A program made the position numbers and the translations under genes. A DNA stretch of 64,000 nt. Origin: JASHPR01 sp963808705 (GTDB taxonomy: Bacteria; Actinomycetota; Actinomycetes; Streptosporangiales; Streptosporangiaceae). Below the pieces are notes generated by a model. It had not been told where the DNA came from. It searched no databases and was given only the letters and a program-made list of their open reading frames with translations. The stretch spans positions 124,001 to 188,000 of the forward strand of contig CAWEHB010000009.1 in assembly GCA_963808705.1 (NCBI GenBank), written 5' to 3'. Below, in pieces: positions 39,937 through 48,243 of the stretch (its first letter is position 1; each line of letters starts with the position of its first letter).

Positions 39937-40961
39937 GCGGGGACCTCGTCCGGGCAGGGATGCCAGCAGGCCCAGCGATGACCTGGCTCCTGCTCGGCCA
40001 GCGGCGGATTTTCCTTAACGCACCGGTCGCCGGCGGACGGGCAGCGCGGGGCGAACGGGCAGCCGGGGGGCAGGGATACCAGGTCCGGCGGCTGGCCGCC
40101 GATCACCGGGAACAGCGAGTGCGGGGCACGCTCGAGCCGCGGAATCGCGTCCAGCAGCACCTTGGTGTAGGGCATGCGGACCCGGGAGAACAGCTCCCGG
40201 GTGGAGGCCTGCTCCACGATGCGCCCCGCGTACATCACGATCACCTCGTCGGTGTAGGACGCGGCGAGCCCCAGGTCATGGCTGATCAGCATCAGCGCCA
40301 TGCCGAGCTGCTCCCCCAGCTCGAGGAGCAGCTCCATGATCTGCGCCTGGGTGGTCACGTCCAGCGCGGTCGTCGCCTCGTCGGCGATCAGCAGCTTCGG
40401 GTGGCAGGCGAGCGCGATCGCGATCATGACCCGCTGCCGCATCCCGCCGGAGAGCTGGTGCGGGTACTCCACGAACCGGCGCCGCGGCAGGGGCAGCCGG
40501 ACCAGCTGCAGCAGCTCCAGCGCCCGGTCGCGGGCGGCGCGGCGGTCGAGGGGCAGGTGCGAGCGGACCGCCTCGGTGACCTGTGTCCCGATCCGCATGG
40601 TCGGGTTCAGCGAGCGGGACGGGTCCTGGAACACCATCGCGATGTCCCGGCCGCGGCGCGAGCGCATCTGCGCGTCGGTCAGCCCGAGCAGTTCCTGGCC
40701 CTGGAACCGGACCGAGCCGGTGACCACGGCGGTCTCCGGCAGCAGGCCCATGACCGCGCGGGAGCTGACCGTCTTCCCTGACCCCGACTCGCCGACCACG
40801 GCCAGCGTGGTTCCCGGCCACACCGAGTAGCCGACGCCGTTCACCGCGTGCAGGTCGCCGCCGCGCCGCCGGAACCGCACCCGCAGGTTGTCGACCTGCA
40901 GCAGCGGGCCGGCCCAGGACGTGTCCCCGGCCGCCGCGGCGGCCGGCCCGGCCGCGGTCAC
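39933..40961 (-). CDS. Peptide-type ABC transporter ATPase, OppD/DppD-like
   Basis: 342 residues from a GTG at 40961 overlapping the permease stop (GTGA). Walker A VVGESGSGKTVSSRAVMG, Q-loop MVFQDPSRSLNP, signature HQLSGGMRQRVMIAIAL, Walker B LLIADEATTALDV and the switch His in LISHDLGLAASY. The C-terminal Cys-rich HPY region reads CPFAPRCPSAGDRC. It forms the heterodimeric ATPase with the OppF-like protein. The frame remains open upstream of the GTG, but that part is the permease read out of frame. Confidence 0.9.
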   Translation of the reverse strand: MTAAGPAAAAAGDTSWAGPLLQVDNLRVRFRRRGGDLHAVNGVGYSVWPGTTLAVVGESGSGKTVSSRAVMGLLPETAVVTGSVRFQGQELLGLTDAQMRSRRGRDIAMVFQDPSRSLNPTMRIGTQVTEAVRSHLPLDRRAARDRALELLQLVRLPLPRRRFVEYPHQLSGGMRQRVMIAIALACHPKLLIADEATTALDVTTQAQIMELLLELGEQLGMALMLISHDLGLAASYTDEVIVMYAGRIVEQASTRELFSRVRMPYTKVLLDAIPRLERAPHSLFPVIGGQPPDLVSLPPGCPFAPRCPSAGDRCVKENPPLAEQEPGHRWACWHPCPDEVPA

Positions 40962-41854
40962 CGCACCCCCCAGCGCGCCCGCAGCCCGTCGCTGAGCAGG
41001 TTCAGGCAGACCACGGTGACGAACAGGCACAGGCTCGGGATCAGCACCAGCTCGGGGGACGCGGTGAGCGTCTGCGCGCCCAGCGCGATCATGTTGCCCC
41101 AGCTCGGCCCGGGAGGCGGGATGCCGAGCCCGAGGTAGCTGAGCGCTCCCTCGAGTATGATCACGATCCCGGCGCCGAGCAGGGCGAACGTGGTCAGCTG
41201 CGGCGCGATGTTGGGCACGACGTGGCGCAGCACCATGCGCCAGGCGCCGGTGCCGGACAGCCGCGCGGCGAGCATGAAGGTCTGCTCCCGCAGCCGCAGC
41301 GTGGCGGACCGGGCGAGCCGGCCGAAGGCCGGGATGGCGAAGAAGGAGAGCGCCCAGATCGTGTGCAGCTCGCTGGGGCCGAGGGCCTCGGCGATGACCA
41401 GCGCGAGCACCAGCGCGGGGAAGGCGATGAGCACGTCGAGCACCCGCATCACGACCGCGTCGGTGGCGCCGCCCCGGTAGCCGGCGAAGATCCCGAGCAG
41501 CCCGCCGACCACCAGGCCGATCAGGGTCACGGCGAACGCCACCTCGAACGACACCTGGCCGCCGTGCAGCAGGCGGGACAGGATGTCGTTGCCGACCGGG
41601 TCGGTGCCGAGGACGTGGCCCGGCGAGAACGGGGGCAGCCCCGCGTCGAGGATGCTCCCGCCGGTCGGCGGCGGCACCGGGTAGACGAGCGGCCACAGGA
41701 AGCACGCGCCCAGGATCAGGATCAGGATGCCGGCCGGGATCCAGATCTCCAGGGTCCGCGCCCGGCCGCGCCGCGGCGCCGCGGGCTCGGCGGCCGTGGC
41801 GGTCCCGGCCTCGGCGACATCCGGCAGCAGGGCATCAGGCAACGGCGCGCCCAT
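40958..41854 (-). CDS. Peptide-type ABC transporter permease, OppC/DppC-like
   Basis: 298 residues. An N-terminal cytoplasmic stretch (Ala-rich, about 35 residues) leads to the first helix IWIPAGILILILGACFLWPL. The binding-protein-dependent transport domain has FEVAFAVTLIGLVVGGLLGI and five further membrane segments. The ATPase-contact EAA loop reads EQTFMLAARLSGTGAWRMVL. GTDPVGNDILSRLLHG is the family signature before the core. It overlaps the OppB-like gene by 20 bases. Confidence 0.9.
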   Translation of the reverse strand: MGAPLPDALLPDVAEAGTATAAEPAAPRRGRARTLEIWIPAGILILILGACFLWPLVYPVPPPTGGSILDAGLPPFSPGHVLGTDPVGNDILSRLLHGGQVSFEVAFAVTLIGLVVGGLLGIFAGYRGGATDAVVMRVLDVLIAFPALVLALVIAEALGPSELHTIWALSFFAIPAFGRLARSATLRLREQTFMLAARLSGTGAWRMVLRHVVPNIAPQLTTFALLGAGIVIILEGALSYLGLGIPPPGPSWGNMIALGAQTLTASPELVLIPSLCLFVTVVCLNLLSDGLRARWGVR

Positions 41855-42902
41855 ACCGGATCCTCGGGTCCAGGGCCGCGTAGAGCAGGTCGGTGAGCAG
41901 GTTCGCGAGCACCACGACGATGGCGAAGACCAGGACGGTCCCCTCGACCACCGGGACGTCGCGGTCGCTGATCGCCTGCAGCAACTGCTGGCCGATCCCG
42001 GGCAGCGAGAAGATCTGCTCGATGATCACCGTCGTCCCGATGAGCGCGCCGATGTTCAGGCCGACGACCGTGAGCAGGCCGAACAGCGAGTTGCGCAGCG
42101 CGTGCCGGACCAGCACCTGCCGCGGCTGGAGGCCCTTGGCCCGGGCCGTCACGACGTAGTCCTCGGCCTGCATCTGCTGCACCAGGTCCGCCCGCAGCAG
42201 CCGGGTGTAGAAGCAGAACAGCGGGAACCCGATCGCGATGGCGGGCAGCGTGAGCGACCTGATGCAGCCGACGATGCTCTGGCTGGGCGGCACGTAGCCG
42301 ATCGCCGGGAGCACCTGCAGGTGCACGGCGAAGACCAGGATCAGCAGCAGGGCCAGCACGTAGGGGGCGGTGGACAGGCCCGCCATGCTGACCACCATGG
42401 ACAGCCGGTCGGCGACCCCGCGCGGCTTGCGCGCGGCGAGCAGCGCCACCGGCACGGTGAACACCAGCGAGACCACGAACGCGTAGACGACCAGCTCGAA
42501 GGTCACCGGCAGGCGCTGGCCGAGGATGCTGGTCACCGAGTCGCCGCTGGTCAGCGAGTTACCCAGGTTCCCGTGGGCCACGCCGCTCAGCCAGTTCCCG
42601 TACCGGACCCAGAACGGCTCGTTCAGGTGCAGCTTGATCGAGAGCTGCCGGATCTCGGCGGGCGTGGCGTTGATGCCGAGCAGTTCCTGGGCCGCGTCGC
42701 CGGGCAGCAGGTTCATCACCACGAAGGTGAGGAACGTGACGCCGAACAGCACCGGGATCGCGGCCAGCACCCGCCGGCCGATCAGGCGCAGGCTCGGCGA
42801 GCCGAGCACCGACTGGGCGGCCGAGCCCCGCGGCTCCGGCTCCCCGGGGAGCGCAGGGCCGGGCCGACCAGCCACCGTCGGCCCGGCGCCACGGGCTGCC
42901 AT
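41835..42902 (-). CDS. Peptide-type ABC transporter permease, OppB/DppB-like
   Basis: 355 residues. The first membrane segment is RRVLAAIPVLFGVTFLTFVV, followed by the family motif MNLLPGDAAQELLGINATP. Five more helices include FELVVYAFVVSLVFTVPVAL. The EAA loop is EDYVVTARAKGLQPRQVLVR, and IIEQIFSLPGIGQQLLQAI is the typical C-terminal region. It forms the membrane channel with the OppC-like protein. The N-terminal 35 residues are Pro/Gly-rich, so a later start is possible. It follows the binding protein by 27 bases. Confidence 0.9.
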   Translation of the reverse strand: MAARGAGPTVAGRPGPALPGEPEPRGSAAQSVLGSPSLRLIGRRVLAAIPVLFGVTFLTFVVMNLLPGDAAQELLGINATPAEIRQLSIKLHLNEPFWVRYGNWLSGVAHGNLGNSLTSGDSVTSILGQRLPVTFELVVYAFVVSLVFTVPVALLAARKPRGVADRLSMVVSMAGLSTAPYVLALLLILVFAVHLQVLPAIGYVPPSQSIVGCIRSLTLPAIAIGFPLFCFYTRLLRADLVQQMQAEDYVVTARAKGLQPRQVLVRHALRNSLFGLLTVVGLNIGALIGTTVIIEQIFSLPGIGQQLLQAISDRDVPVVEGTVLVFAIVVVLANLLTDLLYAALDPRIRYGRAVA

Positions 42903-42929
42903 CAGGCTCTGCCTCCCTGTTGCCGGCTG

Positions 42930-44540
42930 CTACTTGAGGGTGGTGTACACGTCCTCCCACGGGATCGTCGGGGTAACCACGATGCTGGGCAGCGCCGACG
43001 TGAGCCCGGGGCCGTAGACCCCCTTCACCACGACGTTAGCCGGGGCGAAGGCGAAGTAGAACGGGCCGTAGGCCATGTCGCTGATGTACTTGGCGGCCTG
43101 GTCGTAGAGCTGGCAGCGGGTCGCCATGTCCAGCGTGCCCGCGGCCTGGTTCAGCAGCGCGTCCAGTTTCGGGTCGTGCACGCCGCTGAACGGGGAGGTG
43201 GACGAGAACCGGAACCCGACCCCGACGCCCGTCGCCGGGTCGTAGGAGCCGGCCGTCTGCACCATCGCCTGCCATTTGCCCGACGTGAACTGCGCGATGA
43301 GGTCGGCCAGGTCGTAGGAGTGGATCGTGGCCTTGATCCCCGCCGCGGCCCACTGGGTCTGCAGCGCCTCGGTCGTCTCCTGCGCGGTGAGGATGCTGAT
43401 CGTGCCCAGGTTGATCGTCATCCCGCCCAGCGACTTCACCAGCGACTTCGCCATGGCCAGGTCATAGGTGCGGTACCCCGGGACCTTCGGCTCGTAGCAG
43501 ATGCCGCCGGGGCCGGTGAACCCTTCTACCTGCGGGTACTTGTTGGCGAAGATGTGCTGCAGGATGACCGGGAAGTCGGTGGCGTAGTAGATCGCCTCCC
43601 GGGCCTTGATGTTGTTGAACGGCGGGATCGACGTGTTGAGCTGGAGGTCGTACGGCGACGTGGAGAGCTGGTTGGTCACCACGAAGTGCTGCGCGGCCTC
43701 GTCCAGGATGGCCGGGGTCGACATGTCCTCGTAGGCCTGGCCGTCCCCGGCGAGCATGGCCTCGTAGGCGGCCTCGTCGCTGGCCACGGTCTTGAACGTG
43801 AGCGAGTTCAGGTACGGGCGGCCCTTCTCCCAGTAGCCCGGGTTGCGCTTCAGCACCAGCACCGAGCTCGGCGTGTCGCTGACCACGGTGAACGGGCCCG
43901 CGCCCACCGGGCGCAGCGCGAACGCCTTCTCGCCCATCTTGGACAGCGCGGTCGGGGAGGCGATCCAGTTGGCCGCCGAGTCGAAGAACGAGGCGATGAT
44001 CGGCGCGAAGACCATGCTGAGCTGCATGGTCACCGTGTAGGTCCCGGTGGCGGTCACCGAGGTGACCGGCCAGGTCGGCTTGCACGTGCACGACGACTTG
44101 TCGACCCGGTTGATGTTGAAGGCCACCGCCTGCGCGTTGAACGGCGTCCCGTCGGTGAACTTCACGCCCTGCCTGATGTTGAGGGTGACGGTCTTGCCGC
44201 CGTTGCTGAAGCTGTACCCGGAGACCAGGTCGGGGATGATCTGGCCCTTGGACCCGAGCTCGAAAAGCTGGCCGTAGATGGCGTTCATCTGGCTCTGGTC
44301 GGCGGCGCCGTCGATATTCGTGGCCGGGTCGAGGCCGGCGGGCCATTCCCCGGAGTAGTTGGCGACCTCGAGAACGGTCAGCGACCCGCCCTGATGCGGC
44401 GTGGTCGCCGAGGTGGACGGGGACGAGCTGGTGCTGCTGCTGGAACCGCAGGCTGCCAGCGAGGCGGCCAGCGCCGCGGAGGCGGCGAGGCACAGGAATC
44501 TGGTGGATCTGCGCCGGGGAGATCTGAGCCGGAATGTCAT
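42930..44540 (-). CDS. Family 5 solute-binding lipoprotein of the peptide-type importer
   Basis: 536 residues. A lipoprotein signal is clear: Arg-rich start, hydrophobic core LCLAASAALAASLAACGS with the lipobox Cys, then a Ser/Thr linker. SBP_bac_5 marks include TVTLNIRQGVKFTDGTPFNA, FALRPVGAGPFTVVSDTPSS, VLKRNPGYWEKGRPYLNSLT and NNIKAREAIYYATDFPVILQ. It sits outside the membrane and delivers ligand to the OppBC-like permease. ATG 44540 has GAGGTG upstream, and the 164-base spacer before it should hold the operon promoter. Ligand unknown: peptides, nickel chelates, opines or amines are all handled by this family. Confidence 0.9.
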   Translation of the reverse strand: MTFRLRSPRRRSTRFLCLAASAALAASLAACGSSSSTSSSPSTSATTPHQGGSLTVLEVANYSGEWPAGLDPATNIDGAADQSQMNAIYGQLFELGSKGQIIPDLVSGYSFSNGGKTVTLNIRQGVKFTDGTPFNAQAVAFNINRVDKSSCTCKPTWPVTSVTATGTYTVTMQLSMVFAPIIASFFDSAANWIASPTALSKMGEKAFALRPVGAGPFTVVSDTPSSVLVLKRNPGYWEKGRPYLNSLTFKTVASDEAAYEAMLAGDGQAYEDMSTPAILDEAAQHFVVTNQLSTSPYDLQLNTSIPPFNNIKAREAIYYATDFPVILQHIFANKYPQVEGFTGPGGICYEPKVPGYRTYDLAMAKSLVKSLGGMTINLGTISILTAQETTEALQTQWAAAGIKATIHSYDLADLIAQFTSGKWQAMVQTAGSYDPATGVGVGFRFSSTSPFSGVHDPKLDALLNQAAGTLDMATRCQLYDQAAKYISDMAYGPFYFAFAPANVVVKGVYGPGLTSALPSIVVTPTIPWEDVYTTLK

Positions 44541-44704
44541 GGATACACCTCGTCGGTAGTGAGGCCGTCCAAGGGACCGTCGCAGCCAGGGCGTGCAGCC
44601 GCGCTGGCTGTCGTGGAATGCGCGTGACAGTTTCTTATCCGGGCGTGCCTGGATTTGTCTTGGATCCTAGAGTCCGACTGACGCGTATGCAAGGCTCGTT
44701 TAGG

Positions 44705-45649
44705 TCACGACGACGGGGGCCGGGCCAGCGGGAACGCCGAGAGCCCGCCGCCGTCGAGGACCAGGATCTGCCCGGTCATGTAGCCGGCTCCCGCGCCGAC
44801 CAGGTACGCGACGGCCGCGGCGATGTCCTCGGGCCGGCCCACCCGGCCGACCGGGATGTTGCCCGCGCGGCGGGCCAGTTCCGCCGGCACGTCGAGGTCC
44901 GGGTCCTCGCTGAGGATCGCCCGGCTGGTCCCGACCAGCCCGGGGCAGATGGCGTTCACGGTGATCCCCCAGGGCGCCACGTCCAGCGCCATCGAGCGGG
45001 TGAGCCCGATGATCGCCGCCTTCGAGGCCGAGTACGCGGCCGAGCGCGGGGCCGCGACCACGCCGGCCATCGACGCGACGTTGACGATCCGGCCGGAGCG
45101 CTGGCCGCGCATGACCGGAACGGCGAAGCGCGACATCAGGAACGTGCCGCGCAGATTGACCCGCACCACGTGGTCCCACACGTCGACCGGGACCTCGGCG
45201 ATGTCGCGCCGGTCCAGGCCCTGCGGCGCCGCGGCGTTGTTCACCAGGATGTCGAGCCGCCCGTACCGGGCCACCGCCTCGCCGACCATCCGCTGCGCGT
45301 CGCCCTCGTCGCCGATGTCGCCCAGCGCCGCCGAGGCGGTCCCGCCGTCGGCCGTGATCTCCTCGACCAGGCTCGTGACCCCCTGCCAGCCGCCCGCCCC
45401 GCCGGCCGTGCCAGCACCGCCCGCCCCGCCGGCCTCGCCGGCCGTGCCAGCCCCGTCCGCGCCGCCGGCCGCGCCGATCACCTCCTGCCGCCGGTTCAGC
45501 ACGCCGGCCTGCTCCTTGTCGCAGACCAGGACCGCCGCCCCGGACGCGGCCAGCGCGGCGGCGATGGCCCGGCCCATGCCGTCCCGCTTGCCGCAGCCGG
45601 TGACCAGGGCGGCCCGCGCGGGGCCGTTGCTGCCTTCGGCGCCGGTCAC
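44705..45649 (-). CDS. Short-chain dehydrogenase/reductase with a Gly/Ala-rich insert
   Basis: 314 residues from a GTG at 45649. The Rossmann start is AALVTGCGKRDGMGRAIAAA, NAG motif DILVNNAAAPQGLD, catalytic Ser in VNVASMAGVVAAP and YxxxK in AAYSASKAAIIGL. PGLVGTSRAIL and YMTGQILVLDGGGLSAFP end it. Between strands 2 and 3 is an insert of about 30 residues made almost only of Gly, Ala and Thr. It is absent from usual SDRs and is encoded by short GC-rich repeats. The start overlaps the small CxxC gene (GTGA). Substrate unknown. Confidence 0.85.
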   Translation of the reverse strand: MTGAEGSNGPARAALVTGCGKRDGMGRAIAAALAASGAAVLVCDKEQAGVLNRRQEVIGAAGGADGAGTAGEAGGAGGAGTAGGAGGWQGVTSLVEEITADGGTASAALGDIGDEGDAQRMVGEAVARYGRLDILVNNAAAPQGLDRRDIAEVPVDVWDHVVRVNLRGTFLMSRFAVPVMRGQRSGRIVNVASMAGVVAAPRSAAYSASKAAIIGLTRSMALDVAPWGITVNAICPGLVGTSRAILSEDPDLDVPAELARRAGNIPVGRVGRPEDIAAAVAYLVGAGAGYMTGQILVLDGGGLSAFPLARPPSS

Positions 45650-45891
45650 GACGGCTGCCCGTCGTCGCCGATCTCGCTGGGGTAGCGCAGGTCGATCGCC
45701 TGCGGCGGCACGCCGAGCGCCTGGCCCAGGATGGCGCGCATCAGGTCCTTGGGCACCAGGCAGTCCGCGCACGTCCCCGGCCCGGCCGAGATCACCGCCC
45801 CGACCCGCCCGTCACCCTCGGAGAGCTCGAGCCGGTACCCGTCCGCCTCCAGCGACGCCCGCACCGCCCGCAGCCGCTCAGCGTCGGCCAT
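45646..45891 (-). CDS. Small CxxC-motif protein in the UGSC group
   Basis: 81 residues. A strand-rich N-terminus (YRLELSEGDGRVGAVISAG) is followed by GTCADCLVPKDLMRAIL, a CxxC that could bind metal or act in thiol exchange, then a short helix and strand. It resembles a minimal NifU/iron-binding-type alpha-beta fold but I do not recognise the family. It overlaps the SDR gene and follows the large UGSC-partner gene by about 42 bases. All are co-directional with the UGSC gene, which suggests a shared redox or metal-related role. Confidence 0.6.
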   Translation of the reverse strand: MADAERLRAVRASLEADGYRLELSEGDGRVGAVISAGPGTCADCLVPKDLMRAILGQALGVPPQAIDLRYPSEIGDDGQPS

Positions 45892-45932
45892 CCTCGCTCC
45901 TCCCTCCTCCCGCCGTGTTCCCCCGGAAGTTG

Positions 45933-45966
45933 GTCAATGCACGTCGCTATCACGACGTGCATTGAC
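45933..45966. repeat. Perfect 14-bp inverted repeat across the stop of the UGSC-partner gene
   Basis: GTCAATGCACGTCG (45933-45946) and its exact complement (45953-45966) flank the six-base loop CTATCA. The stem includes the TGA stop and last codons of the reverse-strand gene ending at 45934. It may be a transcript-stabilising or terminating hairpin, or an inserted palindromic repeat. Its geometry (long stem, six-base loop) is like the repeat at 24749-24788, although the sequence differs. Confidence 0.75.
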
Positions 45967-47097
45967 TACTTTTCCGGTCGCGGCCGCCTCGTCCCGCGTC
46001 TCCACGGCGACCGCGGTGTTCGACCAGAGCCCGAAGACGCGTACGACCATGGAGATCGCCGCGTTCCTGGCCCCGGCCACGACGATCGGCACGTGCTGGC
46101 GCGACGGCAGGATGCGGGTGAAGCCCCCACCCACCTCCCCATCCCCCGGCATGGCCGGCGCCGCGGTGTCCGCCGCGTCCTGCATGGCCGGCGCCGCGGT
46201 GTCCGCCGCGAACCGCACGTTGTTCTCGCTGACCCCGTCCTTGCCGGCCCGCCGCAGGTCCGCGCCGCTCCGGCCGCAGTGCTCGATCAGCCAGTCCTTG
46301 ACCCCGGCCTTGGAGAAACCCGCGGCGGCCAGCAACTGCGCGTGCTCGGGGCAGAACACCACCCCGCACGAGGTATCCCGGAAGATCAGCGCGCCGGTGC
46401 GCGAGATCGTGTCGGCGAAGTCCCACAGCACCTGCTCCGCGTCCTGGGTATGCCGGTTGTCCACGAACTCGCAGGTGCGCAGCAGCGTCGCCGACACCGC
46501 GCTGGCCCCGGCGCGCTGCCCGGCCTCGACCGAGAGCGGCTCCCACGGGCTCTCCTCCTCGTTCTCCGCGATGCAGATCGACCAGCGGCCGGGAAGGCCC
46601 TGGGTGGCCTGCTCCAGCACGTGCGGCTTGACGCCGAACACGTTGCGGACGATCAGCCCGACCGAGCGGGCGACCGTGGCGTTCGCGCGGAATCCGGGAC
46701 CGAAGGCGCCGCCGCGGCCGTTGAAGCCGAGCTCGGCGCGCGCCGGGCCGTTCACCACGATCAGCGGGGCCGGGCCGCTGGTGCTCTGCCAGCCGCCGCC
46801 GCGCGCCGTGCGCTCGAGCATGAGCGCCTCGAACGCGGCGAGGACCACGGGGAAGTACTCGGGCTGGCAGCCCGCCATGGCCGCGTTGATCGCCGCGAGC
46901 TGGACCGTGCAGTCCCGGCCGGTCGCCTCCAGCGAGCCGATGATCTCCTGCGGGCCGCGGCTGGTCTGGGCCAGGAACCGGTCCAGCAGCGGCTGCGAGA
47001 CCGGGACCAGCGGCAGCCCGTCCGACCAGTCCTGCTCGTAGCAGTACTCGATGGCCTGCTGCGCGAGGTCGGGATCCAGCCTGCCGGGCCCGGGCAT
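45934..47097 (-). CDS. Conserved protein adjacent to the UGSC-family gene, function unknown
   Basis: 387 residues from an ATG at 47097 sharing one base with the UGSC stop (TGATG). The N-terminal text IEYCYEQDWSDGLPLVPVSQ and several Cys-bearing segments (GRDCTVQLAAINAAMAGCQP, RDTSCGVVFCPEHAQLLAAA, WLIEHCGRS) suggest a redox or metal protein. There is no signal peptide. An internal duplication gives two AADTAAPAM repeats near residues 295-320. The C-terminus is formed by the palindrome at 45933-45966. I recall similar proteins beside UGSC genes but no assigned activity. Confidence 0.65.
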   Translation of the reverse strand: MPGPGRLDPDLAQQAIEYCYEQDWSDGLPLVPVSQPLLDRFLAQTSRGPQEIIGSLEATGRDCTVQLAAINAAMAGCQPEYFPVVLAAFEALMLERTARGGGWQSTSGPAPLIVVNGPARAELGFNGRGGAFGPGFRANATVARSVGLIVRNVFGVKPHVLEQATQGLPGRWSICIAENEEESPWEPLSVEAGQRAGASAVSATLLRTCEFVDNRHTQDAEQVLWDFADTISRTGALIFRDTSCGVVFCPEHAQLLAAAGFSKAGVKDWLIEHCGRSGADLRRAGKDGVSENNVRFAADTAAPAMQDAADTAAPAMPGDGEVGGGFTRILPSRQHVPIVVAGARNAAISMVVRVFGLWSNTAVAVETRDEAAATGKVVNARRDSDVH

Positions 47098-47657
47098 CAG
47101 CGGCCGGCGGAGACGAGCAGGGCGACCACGTCCGGCAGCACGGCCAGGGCCCGCTCCCGCACCTGGGCCGGCGTGAGCACCGCGACCGGGTGCGGCGTGG
47201 TCGCGTACTGGTAACCCGGCGCGCCGCGCAACTCGGCGATCGCGTCGGCGCTGCCGGTGAACGCGTCGCTGCAGATCACCGCGGCCGGCGTGCCGCGGCC
47301 CTCGAGCGTCACGCCATCGGTGATCGCCGACGCGCTGCACGACCCGCAGTCCCCGATCCCGGTGACCACGACGTCGCACTCGGTGGTCAGCTCCTTGAGC
47401 AGTCCTTCCGGCGCCGGCTGGGCAAAGGCCGCCTTGGTGCGGGCCAGGATGCCCGCGGCGCCATGCCGCTCGACCAGCAGCTTGCCCACCTCATCGAGGA
47501 AGATGTCGGCGTTCTGCTTGGTGTTCACCAGCAGCCCGACCTTCGCGCCGGTCAGGCCGCGGCGGCGCGGCGCCAGCGGCATGCCCGGCGCCGGTTTCTG
47601 CTCGGCGGCCGGAGCGCGGCCGGCTCCGCCCGTCGGGTCCAAGATCGCGTTGGGCAT
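47097..47657 (-). CDS. UGSC family protein (Cys form of a selenoprotein-related family)
   Basis: 186 residues. The family motif appears as GIGDCGSCSASAITDGVTLE: Cys stands where some relatives carry selenocysteine (UGSC). The fold starts with GLTGAKVGLLVNTKQNADIF and contains ECDVVVTGIGDCG and GTPAAVICSDAFTGSADAIA, a flavodoxin- or racemase-like alpha/beta pattern. ATG 47657 has GGAAGGGAA. It is the first gene of a co-directional group with the 387-residue partner, the CxxC protein and the SDR. No in-frame TGA is recoded here. Activity unknown. Confidence 0.78.
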   Translation of the reverse strand: MPNAILDPTGGAGRAPAAEQKPAPGMPLAPRRRGLTGAKVGLLVNTKQNADIFLDEVGKLLVERHGAAGILARTKAAFAQPAPEGLLKELTTECDVVVTGIGDCGSCSASAITDGVTLEGRGTPAAVICSDAFTGSADAIAELRGAPGYQYATTPHPVAVLTPAQVRERALAVLPDVVALLVSAGR

Positions 47658-47999
47658 GTCGGTTCCCTTCCGCTCCCGTCCCGGCCGCCGGCCACGGAGC
47701 CGGTCCGTGCTCGTGGATGGTCATGCCGCGCCGGGCCGGAAATCGGCCACGAACACGTGACAAGTCTGCTTACGGGCACAGTAATATACGTGGCTATTCC
47801 TGTCACGCCATGCGGGCCGGCTCCAGGCCGGACGCTGGTGTCACCCGCGCCCGACCTGCCTAGTTCGGGGCCCGCTGCGGCCGCTGCCGACGCGTTATAT
47901 GTCACTCTCCACGTCGGTCGTTGCAGACAACGTCACATGTTGGCGCGGGCGAGACGATCGCGGCAGCGCCGTCCCGCCCGCTTACCCGCCGGCCTACCC

Positions 48000-48222
48000 C
48001 TTGTAAAGGGCCGCCGAGCCGTCCGAGTTGTTCACCAAGGCGGAGGCCGCTGCTTCGCCGGGTGCCGGGCCAGTAGGTGCACGTGGTCGTCCCTGCCGTT
48101 GAACTCGTGAAGCTGAGGGCCGAAGCCTGCGCAGACCCGCCACATGATCTGTTCGCACCGGGGTGAGCACGGCATTGTCGAGCACGCCCCGCCGCTACCT
48201 GGTCACCCGGATTGTCATAGGC
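48000..48222 (-). pseudogene. tnpA: Decayed IS200/IS605 TnpA (HUH transposase) remnant
   Basis: Reading the reverse strand in pieces gives family text in three frames: RRGVLDNAVLT after an in-frame amber stop, then CEQIMWRVCAGFGPQLHEFN, GRDDHVHLLARHP containing the HVH metal site, and LVNNSDGSAALYKG. At least two frameshifts and one stop are needed to join them. The N-terminus and the C-terminal catalytic Tyr helix are missing. The relic diverges from tnpB, as in some IS605-group elements. It cannot make active transposase. Confidence 0.7.
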
Positions 48223-48243
48223 CATGGCTAGGCTGACCATGCT

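Noticed and set aside
39933..41705. 590-codon ABC ATPase with a large N-terminal extension
   Set aside because: The extension is the OppC-like permease in the wrong frame; the GTG at 40961 overlaps the permease stop.
47097..47657. Selenocysteine in the UGSC motif
   Set aside because: The motif is encoded as Cys (CGSC), no in-frame TGA is present in the gene, and no SECIS-like hairpin was sought or needed.
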